The notes under the pieces are model-generated. The model ran no database searches. It saw only the letters and a program-made list of their open reading frames with translations, and was not told the origin of the DNA. Below are positions 46,035-54,755 of a stretch of 64,000 nt of DNA, piece by piece. The stretch is from NCBI GenBank assembly GCA_937873135.1, contig CALMVQ010000191.1:23260-87259 (forward strand). The letters are read 5' to 3'. The DNA comes from an uncultured Scytonema sp. GTDB lineage: Bacteria; Cyanobacteriota; Cyanobacteriia; Cyanobacteriales; Nostocaceae. Position 1 is the first letter of the stretch; each line of letters begins with the position of its first letter. The translations under genes were made by a program, and so were the position numbers.

Positions 46035-47030
46035 TCAAACCAACTTACCTAATTTTTTTAAAATCCGTGTTGCTAAACTTGGAGGTGCATTGTAAGCTTT
46101 CAGCTTAGTGTTGAACTTTGGTTGCTTGTCTGGTTCATGTAAATAGCGATAATGCAAGAAAATATCTCGGTAAGGAAAATCTATATTCTCCCCAGCGCAA
46201 AGGCGGCTAAACAACTTAGACGATAAACCGATATAGTGAATATAGGTGAGGCGATTTCCTTTATCATACAAGACATGATTTTTTGCTTGAAAATGAGTAG
46301 AAGTGACACAACAGCCAGTGCTTTCACTTTCAAGAAGCTTCTGGGCGAAATTATAGTTAGAGATACCAGAGCGCATCACCATGTAGTTGAGAATTGTTTG
46401 ATCAGGAGCCATATCGTAGAGAACTTCTGCTTCTCCTTGCTGTAGATTTTCCAATAACCATTCTCGCATTTGAGCATTAAATATGTCTTTTTTTGAGGCA
46501 TAAAATCCTGAACAAAATATTTCCGTTTGTAGTTGTTTTGTGGTGAATAGTTTTGTTAATTTAGGCGACTTTATATCATAGACATGAGATAAATCTTGAT
46601 ACTGGAAGTCATAAACCACCCAATCACTCTGATTGAGTTGAGCGAAAACCTGCTCTAACGGACTCATTAATAGAGTGTCGGCATCCATGTACACAAAGCG
46701 GTCGAAGGGACCATCAAAGGCACAGTAACGCCGATGTGTCCCAACTCGATGATATTTATCACTTCCTATTTTTTGCCAATGTTCACAGGCAGTAGGATGA
46801 GCATCCCAAATATTGCCAACAAAGCGATCCCATTGCTGCATTGAGTCTCGATTGTCGTAAAGTTGCACATTTGGGCGACGGGCAATTTCAGCAGCAATCT
46901 GCTCTGTGTTATTGTCATAGGGATAGACGCAGACAGGCATTTCTGCTCCTTGAATTGCCTCGATACTATTAAGTAGGGCAATGAGTTGGTCGTAAACACG
47001 GTCATTGGCGAGGGTACAAATGCCATCCAT
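46035..47030 (-). CDS. GT-A-like protein (Npun_R2821/R2822-type), copy 2
   Basis: A 331-residue paralogue of the preceding gene. It opens GICTLANDRVYDQLIALLNSIE, has FDRFVYMDADTLLMSPL (DAD metal site), FCSGFYASKK, QTILNYMVMR and the late LTYIHYIGL. Spacing of 35 bases to the next gene downstream suggests one transcript. Divergence between copies is substantial, so the duplication is old compared with the GT4 pair at 24006-26593. Confidence 0.65.
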   Translation of the reverse strand: MDGICTLANDRVYDQLIALLNSIEAIQGAEMPVCVYPYDNNTEQIAAEIARRPNVQLYDNRDSMQQWDRFVGNIWDAHPTACEHWQKIGSDKYHRVGTHRRYCAFDGPFDRFVYMDADTLLMSPLEQVFAQLNQSDWVVYDFQYQDLSHVYDIKSPKLTKLFTTKQLQTEIFCSGFYASKKDIFNAQMREWLLENLQQGEAEVLYDMAPDQTILNYMVMRSGISNYNFAQKLLESESTGCCVTSTHFQAKNHVLYDKGNRLTYIHYIGLSSKLFSRLCAGENIDFPYRDIFLHYRYLHEPDKQPKFNTKLKAYNAPPSLATRILKKLGKLV

Positions 47031-47104
47031 ATCGTGATTTGGGTGAGGTTGTTTTTTATTATTTGTATTACAAAGGACAAATGACTAAAGATATATAGCG
47101 AGCC

Positions 47105-47245
47105 TAATGATTCGTGAAAATTATTTTTTGAATGAACCGCCAAGACAAGGACAGTTCGCAGGAGGGTTTCCCTCCGTAAGAATCTGTCCGTGCCAAGAGC
47201 GCCAAGAAAAGAAATAGAGAGAATTTTTAGGACTGCTATAATTGA
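47105..47245. repeat. Dispersed repeat (TTTTTTGAATGAACC family), short copy
   Basis: It contains ATTATTTTTTGAATGAACC and ends AGAGAGAATTTTTAGGACTGCTATAG, matching the two ends of 27430-27770. A nested hairpin is present: GGACAG and CTGTCC around GGAGGGTTTCCCTCC. It separates two - strand genes. Confidence 0.55.
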
Positions 47246-47246
47246 A

Positions 47247-48206
47247 TTATGAGAATTTGGCAGTGAATTCAGATAGCCAGTTAAGCAGATTGAGTTTGTG
47301 GAGAATGATTTGTCTGGCTTCTGCGATCGCTTCCTTAGCAGCGTACCAAGCATCAGGAGTAGAAGTGACTTCTTGGATGTATGTCATGCCTTTTTGATCT
47401 AAGCTTGGTAATCGTAAAAAACTACCAGGTGGCAATAATTTATCAGCAGCCGCTCCACCATAGTAAATTGGTAAGCACCATGCTAATAAGGCATCCCATA
47501 ATTTCTCACTAACATACCAATTGTTTTCGGCATAGTTTTCAATCGCTAGATTGTAGTAGTATGGTGCCATACCATACCATTTGTTGCCTAGTTCTCCTGA
47601 TGTTTTCACCCATGTGGGTAAGTCACGCCCGTACAAATCAAACTCAATTTCATTTGATTGCAATGACTGTAAAAACTGTAATCTCTGTTGGTGGTTAACT
47701 GTACGGTTGATTCCAGAAGTAATCCAACTGCAAGAGGAAACTTTTTCCATTGGTGGTATTTCATTAAGTTCCCGAAACGAGTTGCTATGATACCAAATCG
47801 CTGGCATGTAATCAGGAGTCGGGGCGAAGTCATCAGCACCCGAAACATAGCCGCAATACTTCTGGGCTTGTTGATAATTCTGTTTATTTTTTTCAACAAC
47901 CTCATCTAATGGTGGTTCCCTCAGTAGATAAATTATCCGCTCTTTGTTCACTCCGCGTAGGAGAGAGCCAATATTTAACTCAGATTTTTGCTGCTGTTTG
48001 CGAAAAGGATTAAACCTAGATTTCTGCTCTTGAATAATTGGAAAATCAAACTGATACATTAGTAGAAAATCTGGTTTAGGAGTTGTTGCCAGCATTTGTA
48101 CATTACCCCAAACACCAAATTGATTAGGCGTTTGTTGCCACAGCCAATCGGCTCTTTTTTCAAGATTTCGATAGCTGCTTATCATACCAACAGTTTTTAT
48201 AGACAT
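47247..48206 (-). CDS. GT10-like (alpha-1,3/4-fucosyltransferase type) glycosyltransferase
   Basis: A 319-residue protein. Its second half has the GT10 donor-domain pattern: RLQFLQSLQSNEIEFDLYGR, then NLAIENYAENNWYVSEKLWDALLAWCLPIYYGG and LPPGSFLRL. The Y.SEKL.DAL....PIYYG block binds GDP-fucose in known family members. The N-terminal acceptor half is divergent. Fucose or a related 6-deoxyhexose transfer is inferred. No GDP-fucose synthesis gene lies in the window. The 353-base gap upstream holds repeats only. Confidence 0.75.
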   Translation of the reverse strand: MSIKTVGMISSYRNLEKRADWLWQQTPNQFGVWGNVQMLATTPKPDFLLMYQFDFPIIQEQKSRFNPFRKQQQKSELNIGSLLRGVNKERIIYLLREPPLDEVVEKNKQNYQQAQKYCGYVSGADDFAPTPDYMPAIWYHSNSFRELNEIPPMEKVSSCSWITSGINRTVNHQQRLQFLQSLQSNEIEFDLYGRDLPTWVKTSGELGNKWYGMAPYYYNLAIENYAENNWYVSEKLWDALLAWCLPIYYGGAAADKLLPPGSFLRLPSLDQKGMTYIQEVTSTPDAWYAAKEAIAEARQIILHKLNLLNWLSEFTAKFS

Positions 48207-48234
48207 TTTTAAAACTTACTCCCTTCCCTCTGTC

Positions 48235-48372
48235 ATATCATGTCCGTTAGATTAACATTAATACGGCAATAACCCCACCCCGCTAAAGCTGTGCTTTGTC
48301 TCTCCTCCCTGCTTGCGGGGAGGGGTTGGGGGTGGGGTTCTTTTATTCTGGGTAAATTGACGGACATGATAT
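48235..48372. mobile_element. MITE-like repeat, copy B (TCATGTCCG-type ends)
   Basis: ATATCATGTCCGT (48235-48247) and ACGGACATGATAT (48360-48372) are perfect 13-base inverted ends. The right part matches 3651-3686. The interior holds an AACCCCACCCC and GGGGTGGGGTT hairpin instead of the GCGCTTTAGCGC hairpin of copy A, so the cargo differs while the ends are shared. Confidence 0.6.
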
Positions 48373-48404
48373 CGTATTACCTATCTTCTTTTTATCTTTC
48401 TTCT

Positions 48405-48512
48405 CTTCTCCCAAGGGGAGACGCTGCGCGAACGAGACGCTGACGCTCCTTCGTCGCTACCGCTTCGCTAACGCGAAGGCGTTCTTCTCCCAAGGGGAGA
48501 CGCTGCGCGAAG
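48405..48512. repeat. Tandem palindromic CTTCTCCCAAGGGGAGACGC repeats
   Basis: CTTCTCCCAAGGGGAGACGC followed by TGCGCGAA occurs at about 48405-48432 and again at 48483-48511, with a related CGCTAACGCGAAGGCG segment between. It is GC-rich, self-complementary and non-coding, a common type of interspersed cyanobacterial repeat. Confidence 0.65.
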
Positions 48513-48559
48513 GCGTCTTGGCGGTTCATTTATTCTTCTGACGGTTCGGGAGTAACTCA

Positions 48560-49774
48560 TCACTCCTCATTTATAACCGGACGCAGAGACTCATCAACAT
48601 AACTCAGAATTTTTGCCGCTCTATTTTCCCAAGACAACTGCTTGACAAAATCAATAATATATGAGTACCCTTCTACTTTTCTAGGATGAGTTTCTAAAAC
48701 CTGTGCGACTGCTTTGGCAAATTCTGTTGGGTTGTCTGGTTTACACCAAGCGGCGATCGCTTTGGTATTTTTAAATTCTATTAAAGAGGGAATTTCTGTA
48801 GCGACAATCGGATTTCCAGAGGTTAAATAGTCGAACAGCTTCATAGGAGAGGTGAACGTTGCAGCGTTCCCGGAACAATGAGGATGAGCCAAAATATCTG
48901 CGGCTTGTAGCAAAGATGGTAAATCGAGGTGCAAGACGTAACCTAAGAATGTAATGTTATCAACCTGTTTTTTTTGGGCTAACTGCTGATAATGTGCAAC
49001 TTCTTGCTCATTGCCACCTGCACAGACAAATTGAATATTTGGCATAAGTGCGGCAACATCAATGAGGACATCAATGCCTTTAAATTGCCTGAGTGCTCCT
49101 GAATAAACGACCAAATGCAAGCGTTCATTTTTCAAAAGTTTTTTACGCCATTCTGTAGTTTTTTCTGGTTGTCTAACCATGAACGAGTGATTGTATCCAT
49201 TGTGTAGCTTAATCAGTTTTTCTGGTGGCATTCCATGTTGAATCATGCTTTCTCGGACTGTATCGGCGACAGTTACAGCAACTTGAAACAGTGGATGATT
49301 AACAATTTCTGGCTCAAATTTTTTATCTTCGTGATGATGGTGTTCATAAATTGCGGGTATACCATTTTGAATTGCCGCTTTCACAAAATTCCAGTTCCAA
49401 GCGTGGATAATTTTGGTAGTCGAAAGGATATAGAACGGAAAATAATATTTGGTGGTGATGGTGTTAGAGTCAGTGAATTTGCTTTTGATGGAGTCAATAG
49501 GCCAGGGCATTGGTAAAGGAGCAATTTTCAGTTTGTCTTGAAGGCTGTAATATTTGACAAGTGTTGCTGGGACTTTTCTGGGTTGAAACGGACGAATTAA
49601 ATGAACTGGGTTGAAAGTTGCTAAGCCTTGGTAAGGATATACTAAAACTGTTGAGTAACCCAAGTTTGCGGCTGCGTTTGCCGCATTTGCAGATTGTACG
49701 AGGTGAGCTTCCGGCTTGGGTATCTCTTCTGTTAAAAAGAAGATATAGTTTTGCTGAGCAGCAGTATTTTTCAT
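48560..49774 (-). CDS. Family 4 glycosyltransferase
   Basis: A 404-residue GT-B protein from the ATG at 49774. An upstream TTG at 49801 would overlap the preceding gene by 23 bases. The N-terminal domain begins YIFFLTEEIPKPEAHLVQSANAANAAANLG, and the donor domain has LVVYSGALRQFKGIDVLI, FVCAGGNEQE and TSPMKLFDYLTSGNPIVATE, the SPMKLFEY variant of the GT4 motif. It lies five bases after the stop of the ABC exporter gene, so the two are translationally linked. Confidence 0.82.
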   Translation of the reverse strand: MKNTAAQQNYIFFLTEEIPKPEAHLVQSANAANAAANLGYSTVLVYPYQGLATFNPVHLIRPFQPRKVPATLVKYYSLQDKLKIAPLPMPWPIDSIKSKFTDSNTITTKYYFPFYILSTTKIIHAWNWNFVKAAIQNGIPAIYEHHHHEDKKFEPEIVNHPLFQVAVTVADTVRESMIQHGMPPEKLIKLHNGYNHSFMVRQPEKTTEWRKKLLKNERLHLVVYSGALRQFKGIDVLIDVAALMPNIQFVCAGGNEQEVAHYQQLAQKKQVDNITFLGYVLHLDLPSLLQAADILAHPHCSGNAATFTSPMKLFDYLTSGNPIVATEIPSLIEFKNTKAIAAWCKPDNPTEFAKAVAQVLETHPRKVEGYSYIIDFVKQLSWENRAAKILSYVDESLRPVINEE

Positions 49775-49778
49775 AATT

Positions 49779-52004
49779 TTATATTTTAATAATCTCCTCA
49801 AAATGCTCTAATTTACCAAGCAGATGCATAGCAGAATCATAAGCTTCTACAATTAATTTATTTTGTTGTTGAGGCGTGTCTATCAAATCATCTGCGAGAG
49901 AGCGGAGAGCCAGTATAGGCTCGCGCCTGATGCCGAACTCATCCGAGATATTCTTGAAGATTTGATTCTGGTGCTGCGGTAAACCGTGTTGCGCTCTCTC
50001 ATTTTGCTGGTTAATGAGATCGTCAAAAACCTCAAGAGTATTGAAAATTTTCAAGGCTAATTTATAAGAATTTAAAATTAATTCCTGCCGTTCTAATGAA
50101 TTATCAATTGTATTATTTAGGATGAAGCGTAGCAAATCAATTAAAGAGTTAAGCCGCTTGTAAATTTCATGAGAAATGCGGACTAAGTTCTGCTGCTGTT
50201 TGGTTTTAGTTTCTGCCCGCTCTGCAAATTGCATTGAGTATAAGCGTGAGTAGTAACCACCCTTTTGTAAAAGTTCTTCATGAGTTCCTACCTCGACAAC
50301 ACGCCCTTGATCTAATACGGCAATTTGATCGGCTTTTTGGACTGTGGAAAGACGGTGGGCAATGACCATCGTTGTGCGATCGCGACTGAGGTTATCAAGT
50401 GCAGTTTGCACTAAGCGTTCGGAAACTGTATCCAAAGCACTGGTGGCTTCGTCTAAAATCAGAATTTCCGGATCTTGAAGCAAAGCACGCGCTATTGCAA
50501 GACGCTGTCTTTGTCCCCCAGACAACATCACTCCGCGATCGCCAATCAATGTGTCAAATCCCTGCGGCAATTTGTTGATAAACTCATAAGCATTTGCCAG
50601 TTTGGTGGCTGTGATAATTTCCTCTTCCGTCGCCTCCGGGCGTCCATAGGCAATGTTAATCCGTACCGAGTCATTAAAGAGGAAGGTATCTTGACTGACA
50701 ATTCCCATTGCCGTTCGCAACGATTTCAGATTGAACTCGCGGATGTCTCTACCATCTAGAGTAATACAGCCGGAAATCGGGTCGTAAAATCTGGGTAAGA
50801 GATCTGCTAATGTTGATTTACCAGCACCAGAACTACCTACCAATGCTAGAGTTCTGCCATGAGGTAAGTATAAATCGACATCCTCCAGAACCAATTTCTC
50901 TTGATCTGGATAGGAAAAGGATATGTGGTTGAAATGAATCCCCTTCTCCAATTTTGTGTAAGGAATATCTCCATTACCCATTAATGGCTTATTATCCCAG
51001 CGCAAGAAGTCTGTAACTATTTGCACACTAGTAGCAGTGCTGGCAAAGCTGCTGCGAAGAGTATTTAACTGAGAAATAAACGGTAACAGTCGGAGTAGTA
51101 CTAATAGATAAGTGAGTAGTACGGCTGAAAGAGAGGTAATTTCATTTGCAAACACAGTGCGACTCAAGAAGACAATCAGGAGTATGGCTGTAATACCCAT
51201 GATTTCACTGACTGGTGCGATCGCCTCCGAATTTATCTGAGATTCAAATTCTGCTATTTCGCGATCGCGAATGAGCTTCTTGATTCTTTCATATTCTCTT
51301 TCCTCACTCCCAGTTGCCTTCACCAACCTAATCCCGTTTAAGGTTTCTAGCACAGTGATAGAATATGCTCTAGACATATCACTGAGTTGCGTACCAAACT
51401 TTTTAGAACGGGAAATAGCGTATTGATTTGCTAACGTTATTAAACATAATAGAACTGTCGTAGCGAGCGTCAATTGCCAAGAGATTGACAGTAGCAACCC
51501 AACAAAAACTAAAATTGTAATTACTAGAATAATTAATTTGACCGTGTTGCCTATAGCACTTGTCGCACGACCAATCTCTCCACCAAGACTGTTGATTAAA
51601 TCACCAACTTTTGTCTTAGCATAATAATCAATATCAATCTCTAGTAATAATAGCAAGCCAGCTTCCCGCATATCTGAAGTTAACTTGCGTGTTAAAGTAC
51701 TGGAGGCTAATGTCCCAGAGTAAGCTGCAAAATTTTTGATAGCAATTGTCAATAAAATTGCACCTGCCATTACCCAGATGCGGTACTCTTCTGGAACCTG
51801 ATCAAAGGGGGACATAATTTTTTTAAGAATAGCAGGAGCACCACTTAAATCTACTGATTGTCCCACAACTTTTAAAATCACTGGGACAATTAGAGTCGTG
51901 CTGATGCCATTAAATAGCGCTCCAGAAAATCCTAATAATATTGTTAAGATAACCAAAACTGGATAAGGTCTGGCAAATCTTAGTAGTAGCTTGTTTGTAT
52001 ACAT
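49779..52004 (-). CDS. Exporter-type ABC half transporter with C-terminal extension
   Basis: A 741-residue protein. Residues 1-330 form the six-helix exporter domain. The nucleotide-binding domain has Walker A GSSGAGKST (about 395-403), the Q-loop SQDTFLF, signature LSGGQRQRLAIARALL, Walker B ILILDEATSALD and the H-loop AHRLST. Export-type half transporters usually end at about 580-610 residues. Here about 140 extra helical residues follow (from AETKTKQQQNLV), a feature I cannot assign. As a homodimer it may export a lipid-linked glycan or lipid (MsbA/PglK-like roles). It is flanked by glycosyltransferases on one strand. Confidence 0.88.
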   Translation of the reverse strand: MYTNKLLLRFARPYPVLVILTILLGFSGALFNGISTTLIVPVILKVVGQSVDLSGAPAILKKIMSPFDQVPEEYRIWVMAGAILLTIAIKNFAAYSGTLASSTLTRKLTSDMREAGLLLLLEIDIDYYAKTKVGDLINSLGGEIGRATSAIGNTVKLIILVITILVFVGLLLSISWQLTLATTVLLCLITLANQYAISRSKKFGTQLSDMSRAYSITVLETLNGIRLVKATGSEEREYERIKKLIRDREIAEFESQINSEAIAPVSEIMGITAILLIVFLSRTVFANEITSLSAVLLTYLLVLLRLLPFISQLNTLRSSFASTATSVQIVTDFLRWDNKPLMGNGDIPYTKLEKGIHFNHISFSYPDQEKLVLEDVDLYLPHGRTLALVGSSGAGKSTLADLLPRFYDPISGCITLDGRDIREFNLKSLRTAMGIVSQDTFLFNDSVRINIAYGRPEATEEEIITATKLANAYEFINKLPQGFDTLIGDRGVMLSGGQRQRLAIARALLQDPEILILDEATSALDTVSERLVQTALDNLSRDRTTMVIAHRLSTVQKADQIAVLDQGRVVEVGTHEELLQKGGYYSRLYSMQFAERAETKTKQQQNLVRISHEIYKRLNSLIDLLRFILNNTIDNSLERQELILNSYKLALKIFNTLEVFDDLINQQNERAQHGLPQHQNQIFKNISDEFGIRREPILALRSLADDLIDTPQQQNKLIVEAYDSAMHLLGKLEHFEEIIKI

Positions 52005-52069
52005 CGGCTATTTTAAATGTATTTTGCTTTTAATGACTTCTATCTCAGTTAGTTTTACTTCCTTCTTGC

Positions 52070-53221
52070 TTACAAACTGACAATGATCTCAGACAGGGTA
52101 GCCGCCATCGTCTCTGTACTATATTTTTCTACACATCTTTCTCTTGCCTTTGCACCTCGTTCGTTTGCTGAATCTAAATCTTGAAATATCAATTGAATTG
52201 TCTCGGCAATGGCATCTGGAGAAGCCGGGTCAACTATATAACCAGTGTCTGATAAAATTTCCGGGATGTCACCTACTCTTGTCGATAATACAGGTTTAGC
52301 CATTGCCATGCCATCTGTCAACTTTAAAGGAAATTGAGCGCGAGCAATAACCGTATCTCGTTGGGGAACGACCACAACGTGTGCGGCAGCTACAATCTCA
52401 GGCATAACCTCTACAGGAGACTTTGGCAACTTGATAATCCAACGCCCCCATTTTTCAATCAGGCGATCATCGTAGTCATCGTAAGGACTGCCACCAACAA
52501 TCACAAGTCTTAAATCTGGTTGATTTAACTTATCTAAGGCCATTAACACATCTTCAACCCCTTTATGAGGTCGTGGTGCGCCCGGAAACATCAGAACTCG
52601 ATACCCGCAAAGAGCATAACGTTCTCGACTGACTTGAGGATCGTACTTATGGGGGTTAAATAAGGAGGTATCTTTGCCATTAGGCAAATATACGCCACCA
52701 AAGCGTTCTTTAAGAAACTGAGTATCTATCGTAACTGCATCAGCTTGGTGTACTAATTTCTCCATCCACTGGAGGTAAAGAGGATGATCCGGAAATCTTA
52801 ATGCTCCATCCTTCTTAAAAATGTCTCGTGCAAATTGCTTAATTTTAGGACGATAATTCCAATCAAATCCTCCATGCCAACTCAGTTCCCAATCATCCAT
52901 ATCTAAAAGTAAAGGACGACGGCTGCTAAATTTCTTTAGTAGAGACAGTCCAAAACTTGTCGGCTTAGGTTTTACCGCATAAATAATATCTCCATCTATG
53001 TTTTGCAGAAGTTGCCGACTTGAACTCAAAAAATCCGGATAGTTTTTACCAGGAATAGAAACAATCTTAATTCCATTAGGAGGAATTGCATATATTTCCT
53101 TACCAAAAAGAAAGCCAACAATTTCTACTATATAATTAAGCTTCTTCAGGACTTGTGCTAGCAAGAAAGCCCGAACACTACCGCCACCACTTAGATCACT
53201 GACGACTAAGGTAACTTTCAT
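52070..53221 (-). CDS. Family 4 glycosyltransferase
   Basis: A 383-residue GT-B protein starting at the ATG at 53221, giving the natural opening KVTLVVSDLSGGGSVRAFLLA with the GGG loop. The longer reading to 53263 adds 14 unusual hydrophobic residues. The donor domain has VLMFPGAPRPHKGVEDVLMAL, LVIVGGSPYDDYDD and FPLKLTDGMAMAKPVLSTRVGDIPEIL. Specificity is unknown. It lies 65 bases upstream of the ABC exporter gene. Confidence 0.82.
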   Translation of the reverse strand: MKVTLVVSDLSGGGSVRAFLLAQVLKKLNYIVEIVGFLFGKEIYAIPPNGIKIVSIPGKNYPDFLSSSRQLLQNIDGDIIYAVKPKPTSFGLSLLKKFSSRRPLLLDMDDWELSWHGGFDWNYRPKIKQFARDIFKKDGALRFPDHPLYLQWMEKLVHQADAVTIDTQFLKERFGGVYLPNGKDTSLFNPHKYDPQVSRERYALCGYRVLMFPGAPRPHKGVEDVLMALDKLNQPDLRLVIVGGSPYDDYDDRLIEKWGRWIIKLPKSPVEVMPEIVAAAHVVVVPQRDTVIARAQFPLKLTDGMAMAKPVLSTRVGDIPEILSDTGYIVDPASPDAIAETIQLIFQDLDSANERGAKARERCVEKYSTETMAATLSEIIVSL

Positions 53222-53467
53222 TATGACTAAACAAAATTTTTGAAAAATGGCAAATAAAATCATTTAAATTAAGTTTTCGTGTTTAGAGCATTGTCAAATA
53301 TGCTCCTACTTTGTCGGCATTTTTAATAAATAGTGTAACTACTGCATTCATTGATTTTTCTCCGTTGACTTACAAGCCTAATTATTTTGTAATAAAACCA
53401 CACATTCACTCGCTCCTGCCAAGAAAATCACTATCTAGCCGCCCCTCAATCTTAACTTAAGCCCTGA

Positions 53468-54523
53468 TTAATTTAAAAGTTTTTGAAATTCCAGAGAAAA
53501 ATTTCTCCACGTCAAATGCTCCACAGTTTTTCTCACATCTGTTTTTATTTGAAATGCCTTTTCAATCAGTTCACATATTTCCGAAACAGAACTATCAATA
53601 TCAAACAAAAATCCATTCTCGCTGTGAACGATTATATCTGGACTAAATCCTGTTTTGCTGGCTACGGGAACGACATTGCACATCATCGCCTCCACCAAAG
53701 GAATTGGTCCTCCTTCTAACTTGGCAGAAGAGACGAAAACATCCATTGAAGCATAATATTTGGGATAATCTGAGTAGGGAGCTTCAATATAAACAAAATT
53801 TGGCAAAGCCTTCATCTCTGTAAATTTCTGGTACTTGTCCCATCCTTTACCAAGTAGAATAAACTTTCTATGAGGCATCATCTTAATGATATTAAAAATG
53901 CGTTCTGGTTCTTTCCGGTAATAAAAAGCCGTGCAGAAGCCTATAGCACCATTGTGGCGTTGATGAGGTTGGAAAAATTCGGAATCTGCGGCTCCCAAGA
54001 TGTAAGTCACTTTTTGAGAGTTTACTCCTTGGGAAACAAGAAGCTTAGCAAACTGCGAACACATACATATCACCTTACTCGCTTTATTAAGTGCGTATAT
54101 GAGTTCATCGTCACTGATACCAATGTCGGAGCGCGGATGTGTATGAAAAACGAATCTCTTACTTCCCCAAAGCAATGGATTTAGTTTTAGACATTTAGGT
54201 AGAAAAGAATAGTGTGCGAAAAAGTAAGCTTTAGATGGAGGAAGAGAAGATTCTGAATAATGGAAGCAATATTTACCAGGAAAATAGGTTGCTATCTCTC
54301 TACATATAGCTTCCAATATCCAACCCTTTGCAAAATCCAAAACTACAAAAACTAAGTCATATTCTTCTAAACTTTCAGATAAAGATGGCTGAGGTTGCCA
54401 CTTACTCATTAAAAATTTTATATAAGAACGAGCGTATAGTATAGTATATATTGGTCTAGCAAGTTTTCTTTTGACATTTTTGTGCAGGTTTTTCAGCTGA
54501 CTTTTAAAAGTTATAGTAGTCAT
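53468..54523 (-). CDS. Family 4-type glycosyltransferase
   Basis: A 351-residue protein with a short divergent acceptor half and a recognisable donor half: GFCTAFYYRKEPERIFNIIK, FILLGKGWDKYQ, YASMDVFVSSAKLEGGPIPLVEAMMCNVVPVASKTG (EX7E present). The N-terminus is basic and probably membrane associated (KNLHKNVKRKLARPIYTILYARSYIK). GGAG precedes the ATG. Acceptor and donor cannot be inferred. Confidence 0.75.
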   Translation of the reverse strand: MTTITFKSQLKNLHKNVKRKLARPIYTILYARSYIKFLMSKWQPQPSLSESLEEYDLVFVVLDFAKGWILEAICREIATYFPGKYCFHYSESSLPPSKAYFFAHYSFLPKCLKLNPLLWGSKRFVFHTHPRSDIGISDDELIYALNKASKVICMCSQFAKLLVSQGVNSQKVTYILGAADSEFFQPHQRHNGAIGFCTAFYYRKEPERIFNIIKMMPHRKFILLGKGWDKYQKFTEMKALPNFVYIEAPYSDYPKYYASMDVFVSSAKLEGGPIPLVEAMMCNVVPVASKTGFSPDIIVHSENGFLFDIDSSVSEICELIEKAFQIKTDVRKTVEHLTWRNFSLEFQKLLN

Positions 54524-54547
54524 TTAATTTCTCCAAAGAGAATCTAT

Positions 54548-54755
54548 CAGTACAAGGCAAAAGTCAAAAGTCAAAAGTCAAAACAAAGAGGAATAAAATC
54601 GGGTTAAAAGCATCATTATTTATTTAGGGAAAATGAAATTCATATTTGTTTCTTTGTAAAGTGCCGCAAGTTTCAAGGCGTCATGGTTGAAATCAAGAGC
54701 GCCTGAATTTATGGGGATTCTCTTTTTACTTTTTACTTTTTACTTTTTAACTCTA
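54548..54755. repeat. Heptamer repeats in inverted orientation around the end of a GT2 gene
   Basis: AAAAGTC heptamers run from about 54559 to 54581, preceded by GTACAAGGC. TTTTTAC heptamers run from about 54723 to 54749. GTACAAGGCAAAAG matches the complement of the right end of the elements at 27481 and 31818. The last codons (VKK and stop) of the GT2 gene lie inside the second array. Confidence 0.5.

Noticed and set aside
46766..47353. 195-residue minus-strand ORF
   Set aside because: It overlaps the ends of two convincing genes and a non-coding repeat in another frame; its translation is low-complexity and unlike any family.
48560..49801. TTG start at 49801 for the GT4 gene
   Set aside because: It overlaps the upstream gene and adds nine basic residues not expected at a GT4 N-terminus; the ATG at 49774 is preferred, though its ribosome binding site is weak.
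54548..54755. CRISPR array
   Set aside because: The units are 7 bases without spacers, a cyanobacterial heptamer repeat; no cas genes are in the window.
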